DNA of 64,000 nt, from assembly GCA_033064195.1 (NCBI GenBank), contig JARBJD010000086.1:62001-126000 (forward strand). Reading direction: 5' to 3'. Position numbers and translations under genes: made by a program. The notes beneath the pieces were generated by a model, which was not told where the DNA came from, made no database searches, and saw nothing but the letters and a program-made list of their open reading frames with translations. Positions 21,421 to 34,136 of the stretch are shown in pieces (position 1 is the first letter of the stretch; each line of letters opens with the position of its first letter). The DNA comes from Blattamonas nauphoetae (lineage: Eukaryota; Preaxostyla; Oxymonadida).

Positions 21421-24400
21421 AGATTAACGAAGATTGAGTTCGATCCTGCTATATCGTGGAATTGAGGCTTACACAGATGCAAATCGCAGAAGAAATGTTT
21501 TCGTGGTCCCAATAACGAAGACAGCTCAGTGATTCCAAACGTCAGAAAGACAAAGAATGGTTTGCTTCCTCTTCAGAGATTGGACAAGCTTGATTGATCT
21601 CTTCTTCGCAGATGTAACGTTTGCATCAGATCGTTCGATCTCTTCCAGGAAATGTTTCAGTCTAATCATCTCTTCCTCTGTGAAAGATACAGGTTTGTCC
21701 TTCCTCCATAGTTGCACCTTGATCTTAGGACAGACAAATTGTGATGGTACCATCAAATGTTCGATTTCAGCAATTGATCCTGTTCCTTCAGGCTGTTGTG
21801 GTTGGGCAGGGACCTCACCAAACGATATGAGCCCTTCTATGCTGGCACCATACATCTTCTTTCTCACAGAGGTCTCATGCCTTATTAGAGACGGAGACTT
21901 TCCAATAGTATTCCGACGGGGGGTGAGGAGAGCTCACATCATGGTTTCTTCCAGATTCACAAATGGTTGTGACGCTGACGACCCTTCAACACCCTCATCC
22001 AGTGTTTCTTCCTCCACCATTCTGGCTACTTTCTTTCCCATCACATGTCCAAAAAAACTGTTGACGAGTTCTGGAATGATTGTCAGATAGATTCACAATA
22101 GTCCCCGAAAGAATGAAAGATAGCTCCTGAAATGCGAACCTTGCCGATGCTTGAACATGATACTGAATTTCACGATTTCTGATAAATAATTGTTTGAGAA
22201 GATTTGAATGTGAACTGCCTGAATGAGATTACACAAAAAATTGGGCTTCCCACAGCACAGAATTGAAGCAAAAAAACTGAAAACCGGGACTACCCGAGTA
22301 CGAACCCAAGATCGGGATTTTATGGTATCGAGAAAAACCTTTCTCGGTCCTCACAAAATGAAGACACTTCAACGAGGACATGCAGAGGTGGTGAAGGAGA
22401 CATTCCAGGTCTGAAGGTCATGCCATCATTTTTCAAAATTGTTGTCATTTTTTCTCCTCAACCAGCCATCCGTTTCTCCAACAATCTAATCTAACCAGTC
22501 ATTGAAAATGCGGTCTAATTGTGCAAAGACTCAAACGCAGAGACTGAAGGACAATTGGATGAGAATTTTTGACGTCATAGAAAAGTTCGACCACCAGTCT
22601 TCAAACAAATCAGTCTCTCTAAGAAAAGAAATGAACTACTATCTCTCCATAATTCGTTTCAGATGTAGTTCGACAATATTGTCGGCTCGTTGGACAGAAC
22701 CCCGATCGTGTCTGGCTGATGGGACCAGAGCATTCCAAAAAGGTCCACAGTTTTTGGCAGAATTGTTTTCAGTTGTGACTTTTCCGATGGATATTGGAAT
22801 AATGGTATCGAAATCGATCAGAAACAGCTATTTGAGGCTGAATTCCTTTTTTTAAAATTAGTTAACAAGATTTGAAAAAGAAAAGCTGATTTTACTTTTT
22901 TATGGGTCTTTCACAAATCACTCGTTCTGGACAACCATCGGGTCCTTAAGGTGCGCCCCCCTATGACAGCTTCACCTCAATTGTACCACCGTTTTCTCGA
23001 TTTTTGTTAACTATTCTTGAGTATTGCCAGGGTTTTGAGAAGGTCCTCACCTGACTCACCCTCAAGTGACCTCACCTTTTTTCCAATTATTGTTTTTGCT
23101 CCAAATTTCGTGAGGAGAGTTGTTTATCGATATAACAATTATAAAAGAAATGAATAAGCATATTGTGAAGTTTGCACTGGTTCAATTTGTTGTATCTGTG
23201 AACATAGAGTCGTTTTGTTTGGCGAAATGGAGTGTAAGATCAATTCTATCTTCAAAAATCAAAGAGTTATCAACTGAGAATCATTCAATGGGATAATTGA
23301 AGTTTGATCGAACCCACCACCATTCTCTCCTTCAGACATCGATTCTATTTCAGTGATTATTTTGAAAAAATAGAGAAAGAAAACCGTGTCCGGTGAAGTG
23401 GAAGGAAAGGTAAAGTGTGAAATGGTGTCGAAGAGTCGTGTTGTGACCGATCTTCGTGAGATTCCTTGGTTCCAGTCTCCTAATTAGGACACCAGGAGAC
23501 CTCACCTCCTGAAAGAGGGAGGTGAGGTCATTTAACCTCACGGCAACGTTAAAACTGTCAGACAACTATAAACCCGGAGTATTGCCCTCAAAGTGGAACG
23601 CTCTGGATGGGACCCTTGGGTGTCCAATGTGTAGAGACAAATTCATATCGATTGAGTGAGATGATGTCGAAGAAGTATCTTGAAAAAGGTTCAAAAGAAA
23701 ACGGCTGACACACACTGTAGGAGAGCCTGCGAATGATGTGGTGTGACTTCATTTCTTGTCACATCATTCGACTGAAAGTTTAGCAGGTACTTGTTCTCGA
23801 AGAAGATTGTGTTTGGATTTGGAGGATGAATTCCCAAGGTGTGAGAAATTTCGATCAAGCTCATTTTTTCCGAAACTGCTCTGGGTCCAATTGACAATGA
23901 AAAGCCTTCAAGTTCTGGTTCGTTTGAACGGTCTTTGAATTGTCTCCAAAACTGAATGTATCTCTATTCGGAGATGTCAAACGAGATAGTCTCCTCCCGG
24001 TTCATCCAAACATCGAAGTGTTGCTCTTGAGATGAATGAGTGTGACCAAGATGGATGGTTGAATATTATCTGAATCCAGCGCTGTTATTCAACTCCTCGC
24101 TTTTTTGTGGTTTCCTATTGAAGCTCGCCTGAGTTTGGTCAGAATGTTTGAAATCATTCAAATGGTCGACGGTCACAAATAAAACACGAGATTGACTACT
24201 CTTGCCACAGATTGATCATTGATCTCGAAAACACTCTTCAATAAAATCATGCACTTCTTCTAGAGAAATGTCGATTCATTTCTCAACCATGAGAGGAGAT
24301 TGGTTTTGAATTGTGGACTTCGAACTTTTGAATGATTATTTTCAGAAAATGATGATTGCTAGTTTGAGTCTGTTTTCGTTGATCGATGAAATTCTGGTTT

Positions 24401-26469
24401 TTCTTTTTCTCCTTCGAATTCTCTCGTCACTCCACGTCAGACAGATCATCTGAAGTGTCGGAGATCTCAATCGGATCCACAGGTACACGTTCGTGTTCAT
24501 CAAGGATAATTGTGACAATGTTGAAACATTCAGATCCAATCCAAAAACGATCAAATTACATAATTGAGAGATTGTGATGATATTTGTGTATTTTCGCAGG
24601 AAAATATGAGATCTTTGATATGTGAGGGAAATCGACAAAATAGGAAAAAAAAGTGTCGATACCGAATCTCGAACCTAGGTCCCACTGTCATCGAAAACAT
24701 CATTCATCTCCATTCATTGAGATTCATGATCATGGCCACAGCTATCAGACACGAATTTTGGATGTCTTTGCTCTTGAAGATCGTGTCATAGAATATTGAG
24801 CAGTTGAGATAGTCAATGCTAGGACATGTGTCAACAGAGTGAAGAAAGAGACGTTCAGGTCAATGAAGATTCTCATCCACCATGAGTGAATGTTCCTAGT
24901 TGTCCCTTTTGATGGCAAAGAATTGAAGGAGATATTATTGTTCGATATTGCTTTATTTTCCTACAACGTTGAACAATTCCGACTGTAGTGAAGTGTTTAT
25001 CGTGGCGTCAATAATCCAAGAAAAGCAATAATCCAAGCTCTTTTCAGTGTGGGACCAAAATGGACCAACTAAGAAAAACAAAGTGTTTCGCCCAGAATAA
25101 TTTCATGGGATTTTTGCTTTTTAGTGTCTTTGATCAATATATATACGATAAAAACGCTTATTCTTCTGTCCAAAACGGACGTCTGGTCGTGGAGAAATGA
25201 CCCCAAAAAGTTTTTAAAATATGAGGGGATTTTCCTATAGAGCGATAGGAGGCACTCTCACATTTTTATCGTCAAATAAATCTAATGTTTTCTTTTTTTC
25301 AAAGTTTGACCAATTGTGATTTATCCTGAACAGAATACAGCGGATCGTTTTTCGAGCCCCAAGCTCACAGAAATCCTCGATATCGATTTGGGACTACTTC
25401 GTGGGGCTTCAGACACAGAGTAGCAAAGAAATCAAAAAGATATTTGACAGACAATCCACACAGACTTTGGGTTGACAGTGTTTCACAAATTCCATCAAGG
25501 ACTTTTCAATCGACATCAAGACAAGCTGATACAAGAACGATTCAAGCCACGGGATCCATCCCGGATGATTGCGAACCCAGCCTACATAGACCATCAGGAG
25601 CAGTATTATGGAATGTATTCAACGAACTCCAAGGTTTTTGATTTTTCAAGCAGATGAAATTGAACATCACACTTGGGAAGAGTGCACAACTCCGCAATTT
25701 TGGGTTCCCGCCTATTAGCAATTTGAACATCACATCCTTTCTTCGTGATTTAGACCACCATCGATGGTTTGAAAATGGCAAAAAATTGGTGTCGTACATG
25801 GTCGGGATTGTTTGGTTCATCAGTCGATAACACTAATACTTGGTGAGTGACACGAAACGTCCATTGGACCGCCAATGGTCGGAAGTTTTTGGATGTTAAA
25901 GATGTGAATAAAGGAATTTCGAGGGAGGGAGTTCGATTCATCAATTGAGGAGTTGCACACAATTCCTCCATGCGGTTAAATTCAAAGCACCTGTCCAATA
26001 TTCAACGTTCCAGAATATCATGCTGATTGATTTTTGTTTAAAAACGATCGATTGGATTTAAGTTCGAGTTGTGTGGTAATATGTTCAGTGAGATGTACTA
26101 TTGGATCAAGTTGCCATGTTGTCAAATAATGCTGAGAGTGAGGAACGTGAATTTCGTTCCTTTCGTCTTGACCATCATCAAATGGAACCACCCCAATACC
26201 GTCACGTTTAACGCACTCCACATCAGTTCAGCATCGATCTGACTCACAACTTTTATTCACCTGTGGATGTATTTTGACATTCTGATTGCACTGTTATTGA
26301 TGAAACAATCGTTTGGAAACAGTTTTGGCGGTTAGACAGTGAAAGAGTCAGTCTGTACACTTTCAGTAAATCGACAAAGTGAGGACAAACTGAGAAACAA
26401 GAACCTTTTTTTGAATTTCAAGCTCTTCGCATCAAATTCTGTGACTTGATTTTTCATTTTCACACGACA
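21421..26469. other. Five kilobases without a recognised gene
   Basis: Mostly short frames in A-T rich sequence. The best one is on the minus strand at 21526-21867 (113 codons, with an acidic/basic helical stretch), matched by a plus-strand frame at 21557-22090; neither shows a known motif. Weak inverted TGAGGTCA-type repeats lie near 23044-23085 and 23490-23540. Weak B-box-like tRNA matches lie near 22290 and 24670. I see no ribosomal RNA or convincing tRNA. Confidence 0.5.
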
Positions 26470-26947
26470 CTCTCTATTCTCTTTCCATTTTCACCTTCTT
26501 CCTATTCTGTTCGAATCGATTTGAAGAAAGAGGGGTTGAACCAAAACGTCTTGGAGTATTTCTGTTGTAAGATAGCCTTCGTTGTAGTAGTGGAAGGTCA
26601 CGCGTGATTTGGTCGATCATTTGTTCACTTTCGAAACTCGACATGTACTTCTTCCGACGACGAAGTCTCAATCTCCTCTTCAAACGGAACTGTTGATAGT
26701 GCTGAAATCGAGACGAGTGACGATGACGAGCTCGACCTGGTCGGAGACGATCGCTTCGATTTGAGATGGGTTAACTCTTGGTCTATTCCATCATCTTTCT
26801 GTGGAATCTTGTCAACTTTTTCGATATTCATCAATTCAACGCTTCGATCTGACCGCCCACTATTTCACCCCTTCGGGCCGGTCAGACCATCTCACATAGA
26901 CTGGGAGACGAGCCCAGTTGTGTTTGGCTTGACCAAAGGGAAAGCCA

Positions 26948-27535
26948 GCAACCCAAATGGAGTTCAGCAAAGCGAACAAACTGAGAAGCAAACCGGAGCA
27001 CAACCTTCGATTGTTCAGAATGATGAGCCTGCTCTGATCGGTCAAGATGCTCCGATTGTCGATCAACCAGACATTGGCCAGAATGACTCACCTACTCGTC
27101 CCAACCTTCCTCCGCCACGCACCCTCCACTCAATACATCCGACAGAGAAACAGACATTGGATCACATGACCCGCTGGATGGCGCCAGAACAAGGAAAGAA
27201 GGGAGAGAATGAGATTGATGTTGAGAAAGTGTTGGTTTTTCGGCTTGGCCTTGTCTTGTACGAGATTGAGACTGGTCTTGTTCCGTTTGGGGAGACGGAT
27301 GCCGTGAATGCGCATCGTCAACTTGAAACTGGGATTGTTCCTCCTCTGGATCGAGTTGTGAAGTCTGAAATGCGCGATCTGATTGTGGCGTGTCTTTCGA
27401 TTGATTGGAAGCGTCGTCCCTCTCTCTCGTCGCTCACATCGACACTTGAATCGATTGAGGAGAATCCTCCAGTTGAGAATTGCGATCTCCTCATCTCGTG
27501 AATCTCTCATATCAACCTGCTGGAACGACTCTCTC
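26948..27535 (+). pseudogene. Duplicated tail of the kinase-like gene
   Basis: From about NPNGVQQSEQ to the stop at 27501, the encoded residues are almost identical to the last ~185 residues of the pseudokinase at 35683-36699, in the opposite orientation. The similarity runs some 35 bp past the stop. It carries the APEQ motif and the helical C-lobe (VFRLGLVLYEIETGLVPFGE; CLSIDWKRRPSL) but nothing of the N-lobe. The upstream frame (26640-26947) is unrelated low-complexity sequence. This is most likely a recent duplicated fragment, not a gene. Confidence 0.75.
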
Positions 27536-28310
27536 TTGAAGCTTATCTTGTCATCCTCCCCATCTCAATCTTCATCTCACGTCAACACAGACACTTCTCA
27601 CAGATTCTTGCTTTCCCCATTCACATTCGTATTCATTTCCTCACCATCACCCGTCTTCGATTCTTTTCTCCTTCTATCTTCCAAATTCATTCATCACCGT
27701 CAAAGATCCCTCTCACGTGTGGATCTCACCAACGGGACTGACTATAGTACATCAGCAATACCAACTATAGTTCATCAGAGGCCCATAACTTCATTTTATC
27801 AGATCTTGTCTCACTTCCCCTTTTCACGTCATGTCCATCTCTTTCATCACCTTTGAGCCTCCACGATTTGTTCAATCTTCATCAGGGCTCGTTGAGACTC
27901 AACGTGGACAATTGCGCGTTCATGTTCGTTCTTCCTCTCATCCCATTCCTTGTTTGCTTTTCCTTCATCTTCACTCCCTGTTCAGATCGAAGCGAGCGTC
28001 AAAGAATCTTTGATTCCCCTCCTTTCCGATTTTCGCATGTATGATCATGATGGTCATGCACAATGAGAAATACGCGAAGTTCAAAGAGACCAGAATACAA
28101 ATTCAGTCCAGGGTGCATGTGTATGACCAAAAAAGAGTAGATGAGACCGTTGACAAGTGTGATCATGATTTTGTGAGATTTTTTGAGGAAATTGATTGTG
28201 GAGAAGACCCGGCTGAAGAAGCTGTATTCAACGACGTTGACTTCGTTGGAACATTGTCGTGTGGGGTGAAATGTGGAATTCTGGAGGTAAAGGAGGAAAA
28301 GAGGAGAGGA
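27536..28310. other. No gene recognised
   Basis: A plus-strand frame of 95 codons at 28041-28328 (acidic, ending GILEVKEEKRRGSKWRM) is the only open stretch and shows no motif. The rest is pyrimidine-rich. Confidence 0.45.
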
Positions 28311-28920
28311 TCAAAGTGGAGAATGTGAAAGAGGATGAAGAACGGAGATATCTCTTGAGCGGACAATGAAGATGAGATGAAATAGCTGGGAATACAATCT
28401 GACAAACCTGTGATCAATGAAAAATTCTTCTCTTCCATTGTTTTCGAAACATCTTTCATTTTCCGGAACTTTCGGTTCTTCCTTCTTCGCGGCTTGTTTT
28501 AGTTCTTCCTTCTTTTTTTCATCAATTGATTCGGACATATTATTGGCTGTTAGAGTCGAAACCTGTGCAAAGGTGTGTTCTTGTTCAGTCTTGTTCTGGC
28601 TGGGTTCTGTAGCCTTCACTTCGTTTGGCATCGCTTCTTTCTTCAACTCCGTCTAATTATCATCCAATTCCTTATTCTTTGCTGCCATCTCCTCTGACTC
28701 TTGCCTCTTCTCCTCAGCCTGATTCGCCATCTGCTCTAATAGTTCCTTCATTCCCGATCTTATAGTGGAAAGTGAAAATATGACTGAAGATGGGAAAATC
28801 TGACGAGAAAAAACGTCATAAATAGAAGAAGTGAGAGACACAAACCGATGGTGATTGATCCTCCGTCCATGTGCACATTGGAACGTATTCACCAGTCCCT
28901 TCAGAAGTTCCCTTCGTAAG
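28311..28920 (-). pseudogene. Coiled-coil host gene fragment
   Basis: An exon-like start (28920-28852, GTGEYVPMCTWTEDQ) is followed by a likely intron beginning GTTTGT. A charged helical stretch follows (GMKELLEQMANQAEEKRQES, then EEMAAKNKELDDN), then an in-frame TAG near 28655, after which the helix goes on in the same frame (TELKKEAMPNEV ... EKKKEELKQAAKKEE). The end (EEFFIDHRFV) resembles VIDPRFV in the fragment at 32580-33666. Related coiled coils precede the SPRY-type domain of the gene at 60088-62252. Probably a dead piece of that kind of gene. Confidence 0.45.
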
Positions 28921-29240
28921 CACTCTGATATTGTTTTATTTCGGCTTGTGGAGCGTCATTCGTTCCATCTCAGACGAGAAGGGGATCATTTGAGAATCTG
29001 TGTCACCATCGTCTTTGGCGGATGTTGGAAAGTTAAAATTTTGCTAGAGAGGGAGAAATGGTTTATGAAAATGGTTGTTGAATGAGAAAAAAAGAGAGTT
29101 CGGTCAAAGACATAATTGGCAGGAGACAAATATGTTGAGTATGCAGTGTTTCTACATATAGATGAGGTTTCTGAGTGATCAAAAAAGTGAGAGATGAGTG
29201 ATAATATCACACCAAAATCGAAATGAAGAATGAACTCCTT
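28921..29240. other. No gene recognised
   Basis: Short frames only, purine-rich toward the right, immediately before the GGAC-rich repeat. Confidence 0.45.
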
Positions 29241-29422
29241 CCCTTAATAGGTGTCGATTGGACAGGACAGGACTGGACAGTCCAATGGACAGTCCAATTT
29301 GGCCGACTCTTCAAAACCTCAAAAAACGGGATGCACTAATTGAGGAGAACCCAGAAAAAACCTGCCATCAAATTGTCCAATGGTGTCCAATGGTGTCCAA
29401 TCATGGGTGGATCAAGACGATC
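29241..29422 (+). repeat. GGAC-rich short interspersed repeat, copy 1
   Basis: Begins CCCTTAATAGGTGTCGATTG and contains several GGACAG/GTCCAAT blocks at both ends in inverted arrangement. It matches 34137-34972 (which is split by another insertion) nearly base for base, and 54568-54742 in reverse and more diverged. It is non-coding. Target duplication not identified. Confidence 0.7.
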
Positions 29423-29795
29423 GTTCTACCTCAAAATATTGACTCCGATTCAATTGATCCATAAAAATGTCTGAATGGAAAAAAGCCTATTTCTCAGGAT
29501 CGAGACAGTATTGTGAAAAAAGAAAGAAAATTTGACTTTATGAGCTGTGTGTGAAGTGAAAGAAGGAATAATGTGAATATAAAAATCGATCAATAAAGAT
29601 ACACATAACTGACAAGTTCAAGTCACAGACAGTCCCCAAAAAACACTGACATGAGCCTTTTTCTCGACAACTATAGTGAATTTCAACTGGCTTGTTGTGA
29701 CCACATATTCTTCACACTTCACTCTACAATATTTTGCAACTTTAAGTTTCCAAAACGTCCTATATATTGAGAAAAACGCTCATGTCAGTGAAATT
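29423..29795. other. No gene recognised; one hairpin
   Basis: A-T rich. It contains an inverted repeat pair, ACTGACATGAGC near 29653-29673 and GCTCATGTCAGT near 29776-29790, which could be the ends of a very small element or a stem. Confidence 0.4.
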
Positions 29796-30072
29796 CGACT
29801 GACAGTCAGTGGCAGATCCTCCCACAAAAATGCTCAACTTTTGAAGATGATGCCAAATTGCAGGATTTATGCAATAAACCAGTGGGCAATAAGTAACTTT
29901 ACGGGACTGGTGAAATCGAACTCCAGAACAATCTACATCGACTATTTTTGCTAAATATACTTGATTTATGAACATGCTGTTGTGATTAGGTCAATTTAGA
30001 AGAAAAAAGTCAATATTTCAAATTGTGTTTGTGAGAAGAAAAAAAAGGGTTAATCGTCATTTTTTTCTAAAT

Positions 30073-31017
30073 TCAGTCAGAATCGTCTTCAAAAATTTCT
30101 AAATCTTCTTCATCGTGGTTTTCCATTTCATCAGACTCGCTAGAATCTTCATCTTGGTTCAAAGTCGGCATTATTTCTTGAATTCTAGGGACATCTGTAA
30201 AATCAGTTTCTTGTTGCAATTGAAGGAGATGATCAGCTGCTGATGGGCAATAAGGAATGTTAAACACGATAGCTTTCACGATAGCTTCGAATGAAAAGTT
30301 CAAGTTTCGTTTTACGAGCCATGTGGCCAAAAAGCCTGACAAAAAGCGCTTTTGGACTCCGTTCGAAGGGAAACTCCGTCTCATATGAGACCAAAGACCC
30401 TCTACCGTATTGGTACATGTGCCAGTGAGGGGATCCCTAAAATTTTGGGAGTGGTTTACAGTGGTATGAGTGTATCCGATGGTGCCCAGATTTGCATATG
30501 CTCGCCATTCGTCGGACATTATGTGGGTTCCTGGTCTGATCAGCTTGCTAATAATTGGTTCTAATGTTCCTCTAGTTCTGTCTGGGACAATCATTACGAA
30601 GTTTGGACCTGCTTTCCCGTCTTCGAGCCGTTGAACCGCACCAAACACCCAGATTTGTTCTTTGCGTCTCCCTCGATGGTATTATCTTTTACGAACTATT
30701 GCTTCGTCTATTTCCACAATTGTCCCTTCGCCACCAATTTGTGGCTGAGAAGAATTCCAAATTTCAGTACAAGTGGCTTGGAAATGACTTTTCCAGAAGC
30801 CTATCGAGTTTGGAGAGAGTTCAACAAATTGTCGAATTTGATTGGATTGGGAACCATGCCAGAGGAGGAGGAGGATCAACATGATTTTGGCGATCGAGAT
30901 ATGACTGTGATATAGACTGGTGTTTTGGTATACTGAAATCTTCCTTAGACATTTCTTGCATCTCCAATATCGTCTGTTTCCATCTTTGATCGATGTGTAG
31001 TTAATTTTGTGCCGCAT
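30073..31017 (-). pseudogene. Merlin (ISXO2-like) transposase with one in-frame stop
   Basis: The first part (31017-30682) has a zinc-ribbon-like start (MRHKINYTSIKDGNRRYWRCKKCLRK is interrupted here for length: MRHKINYTS, then CKKCLRKISVY) and the first catalytic Asp in IVEIDEAIVRKR. A TAA follows. The same frame then continues as YHRGRRKEQIWVFGAV and the 191-codon part ending at 30073, with the second Asp in IMSDEWRAY and the NTVEGLW motif that carries the last acidic residue of this family. Length and motif order fit Merlin transposases. The single TAA sits where related proteins have a basic or neutral residue. The C-terminus is acidic (EEDLEIFEDDSD). Confidence 0.8.
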
Positions 31018-31244
31018 ACACTGAGGGTTAGTTTCGCACTTAATGGACTGTTGGAACCATCTAAATGTATGTTCCTCATTGAGAAACAGTTTTAGGTAAG
31101 AAAGAAATGATATTTCAGGTTGGGGTTCTTCTTCTATCCTGAGTTGGTTCGATCTGACCCTTTACTTTTGTACAATCAATCACTAGAGGAAAAAAGAGTT
31201 TCCGACACCTAGCTCGACTATCTCACTCACTATTCTCTTCCTAA

Positions 31245-31885
31245 TAGTGGAGTCACCAATCGGTGTCCTGTCACCAATCGGTGCTTTTTTCTTGAAAAAT
31301 CACTATCGGTCAAACTAAGAAAAAAAAAGAATTTTAGAATTATACTCCCACCCGATCCCGAGAAAACCTCAAAATACCCCCATTTGCCCGATGATAAAAA
31401 TCGTTTTGGCAATATCTCAACGACCCGTGAACCGATTTTGATGAAATTTTTCACAGAAACGTTTTTTTGGTGAAACAAACATTTTGAAAAAAAATTGGAG
31501 AAAAAACTCTGGGTATTTGGGAAAATCGAAAAAAAACCCATATTTTTCACGATAAAACCTTCTTATAGTTGTGTCACCAATATGTCCCATGTCACCAATC
31601 CGGCCTTTTTTCTGTGAAGGACTGTTTTGGTCAAACTAAGAAAAAAATGAAATTTATGAATTACGCGCCCACGCGATCCCGAGAAAACCTCAAAATACCC
31701 CCTTTTGCCCGATGAAAAAAATCGTTTAGGCAATATCTCGACAACCAGTGAATCGATTTCGATGAAATTTTTCAAAGAAACGTTTTTTTGGCGAAATGAA
31801 CATTTTGAAAAAAAATTGGAGAAAAAATTCTGGATATTTGGGAAAATGGAAAAAAACCCATATTTTTCTCAACAAAAAATTCTTA
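31245..31885 (+). repeat. Tandem duplication inside the MITE
   Basis: Unit one (31245-31565) and unit two (31566 to about 31885) are direct repeats of about 320 bp. Both contain the block around GATCCCGAGAAAACCTCAAA and the block AAAAAAATTGGAGAAAAAA. The terminal inverted repeat is therefore present internally as well. The units differ at scattered positions. Confidence 0.75.
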
Positions 31886-32162
31886 GAAAAAATATCTTTT
31901 ATTTTTTGAGCAGCTTTTGTCGAGATCTATCCGACCCTCATGCATTTTGTTTGATTCAAAACGGATAACTAGTTCTGGAGGAATGAGGGCAAAAAGTTGA
32001 AAAAAATGTATGCATTCGTAACGTTAAAGGTATTTTGAGGTTTTCTCGGGATCGGGTGGGAGTAAAATTCTAAAATTCTATTTTTTTCTTAGTTTGACCG
32101 ATAGTGATTTTTCAAGAAAAAAGCACCGATTGGTGACAGGACACCGATTAGTGACTCCACTA
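31245..32162. mobile_element. 918-bp MITE nested in the Merlin element
   Basis: The ends are long inverted repeats: TAGTGGAGTCACCAATCGGT at the left, and its near-complement at the right (ACCGATTAGTGACTCCACTA). They are similar for about 140 bp inward. TAA flanks both sides (31242-31244 and 32163-32165), fitting a 3-bp PIF/Harbinger-like duplication. The left part is present twice in tandem. No coding capacity. Confidence 0.75.
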
Positions 32163-32579
32163 TAAATCACCATAGCAACTCGTGAAAACCGGAAAAACTC
32201 AGTCCCGTAAAGTAACCTATTGCCAAACAGTGATTATGACTGTTTTGACCGACAATATTTCACTTTTTCACTCATATATGGACTATCCCGATCATCGGCA
32301 AAACTTGAATTTCTCCGAGATCCGACCCATAATTTTTTATCTCAAGTCAGTGACTGTCAGTCGCTTTTCTCGATTTTCGTGATTTCAGGTCAGGTCAGCC
32401 ATGTATAGTTATTTTGGTGAATTGAGATCAATTAGCGTCGGTGAAGCTGATCTGAATTGATAACATGGGCTGATCAGAAACAAGTCATCCATTTCTCATT
32501 GAATTCTCAACTCCACGAACAGATTCTCACAACAATGACATCGAACAAGAACAAAACGAAATGGCGAGGGTGGATGTCA

Positions 32580-33666
32580 TCACCTGGCTGGAATGATTAG
32601 AGACACACCCTCCAACTCCAAAGCAATCTGCTCCTCCCCGCTGGTCGACAGGCTCGGCTCGGGCAGAGGAAGCGTCTCGCTCACCACTTTCTCGTTGCTC
32701 CCAAAATCAACCACATTCTCAGCGTTGCTCCAGTTGTTCTCGTCTGTCTCGCCCTTGCGCATCGCTTGCGGCCGCTCTATCTGCTGCTCCTTCAGTTCCG
32801 CCTTCTCCTTCACGAGGAGCGCACAATCTTTGGTATTTTTGTGTACCACTGGCTGTCAAACGAGTCGGCCAAAAGTTCGTTGATCTCGCGAACGCTCCTC
32901 GACTATGTCTTCAATCCTGCCGTCACCACACTTCGAACTGCCTCCCGCCGCTTCTGTTGTCGTCCTGCTGTGCGTGCCGTGCCTGGGAAGTGGGCGATGC
33001 TTGTGGACGAGGAGACGGAGTCCCGTTTTGTTGCTGTTCTCTCCCTTCAAATATGTTGAATGAAAGTGCCTCTAACATCGAAAAAACATCCTGCAGTGCA
33101 TATTTCACTTGCTGGCCAGCTTCTCAGTATTCATATTCGGCTTCTGGCACTTCAAAAGCGACTCGAATCACACTGACGCCTGACTCTGCATCATCGCCCG
33201 ATCATCTTCGAAAAGTGCGCCAATGTCAGAAAATGTGAGTTTATTCGCTGTTTTGGTGTCGATCCCGCGAGGAGGTGGGGAATTCAGATGATCGCAACGT
33301 TCGGTGGGAGACTGCCCTGGTTCGCCAGATACCCAATGAATTCCACGTGTCCTCGAACTGAATCTAATCACTTCATCATACAATTGTTGAGTAGTGAAAA
33401 TGTTGAACCCTGGAGGCAAATGAGGAAAAGAGGAGATGGAATAAACGAAGAAAAAGCAAGTAGAGTGGAAGAGTGGAGAAATATCTTAAAAGGAGAAAGA
33501 AGATGAAATGAATTTTCAGGCAAACAATTCCGACAAACCTTGGATCAATGACAAATCCTCTTTCCAACACTTCTGAGAGGATCAGTTCTGTGGTTTTTAT
33601 CTCGTTTCCCTCGGCCAGAAGAGGACGTTCTGTCTTCGAATTGAATTTTCTTGTGATTTGGTTCAT
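32580..33666 (-). pseudogene. Fragment of a kinase-like/coiled-coil host gene
   Basis: Exon pieces: 33666-33536 (NQITRKFNSKTERPLLAEGN ... VLERGFVIDPR), an intron of about 130 nt from GTTTGT to CCAG, then 33418-33190 (FNIFTTQQLYDEVIRFSSRT ... LTFSDIGALFEDDR). A further piece (VSVIRVAFEVPEAEYEY, in-frame TGA, EAGQQVKYALQDVFSMLEAL) and a helical tail with frame changes ending at 32580 follow. The first exon resembles the end of the fragment at 28311. Its parent is probably one of the multidomain kinase/coiled-coil/SPRY proteins of this genome. Several lesions make it a dead copy. Confidence 0.45.
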
Positions 33667-34136
33667 GGAAATGGGGTATTTTGAACTCTCACAAGACAGG
33701 AAGAACTAGGATGATGGTTGATTCGAAGATCGTCTTCAATTTCAAGTTTAGTCATATGGACTGTCAGAGAAGAGCACAGGGTCAGCAATGTAGAGGAAAT
33801 TTGAGTAAATTAACTTGAGATATTATTGGTCTTCACGGATGGCCATCCCTTCAGCAACAGTTTGGTTGTCTCGAATGGCGGAGGAATACATGTTCTGTTC
33901 TGATGAGAGAAGTTGAGAAATTGAGATGAAAGTTGAAATAATGTGAGAAAAAATGAGAGAACTCACTGTGAATGTTGACCAAACCCTTGCGAGAGAGGAG
34001 ATCTCCACGACAGACAGGATGCCGAGTTGAAGACGTTATGGTATTTCGAATAAGAGACGAGACATCCTACACGTCGAACATGTGAAAAAAAAGAAGGTAA
34101 AATCAAACCGCAATTGAAATTGAGTTGGAACTGTGT
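33667..34136. other. No gene recognised
   Basis: Short frames only. It ends at the GGAC-rich repeat. Confidence 0.45.

Larger units (their letters stand above)
29796..32368 (-). mobile_element. Merlin-type DNA transposon, decayed
   Basis: An ISXO2/IS1595-like transposase is framed by inverted sequences. GGCAATAAGTAACTTTACGG near 29884-29909 faces CCGTAAAGTAACCTATTGCC near 32203-32224, and GACTGACAGTCAGTG near 29799 faces CAGTGACTGTCAGTC near 32350. The exact ends and target duplication are unclear. A 918-bp MITE has inserted inside it. The boundaries given are estimates. Confidence 0.55.

Noticed and set aside
22264-22360. Possible tRNA (B-box-like GGGTTCGTACTC)
   Set aside because: No A box at a fitting distance and no cloverleaf.
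23044-23540. Inverted TGAGGTCA-type repeats as MITE ends
   Set aside because: Similarity covers only about 13 bases and no target duplication is visible.
24640-24695. Possible tRNA or SINE (GGTTCGAGATTC on the minus strand)
   Set aside because: Stems do not pair, and there is no second copy in the window.
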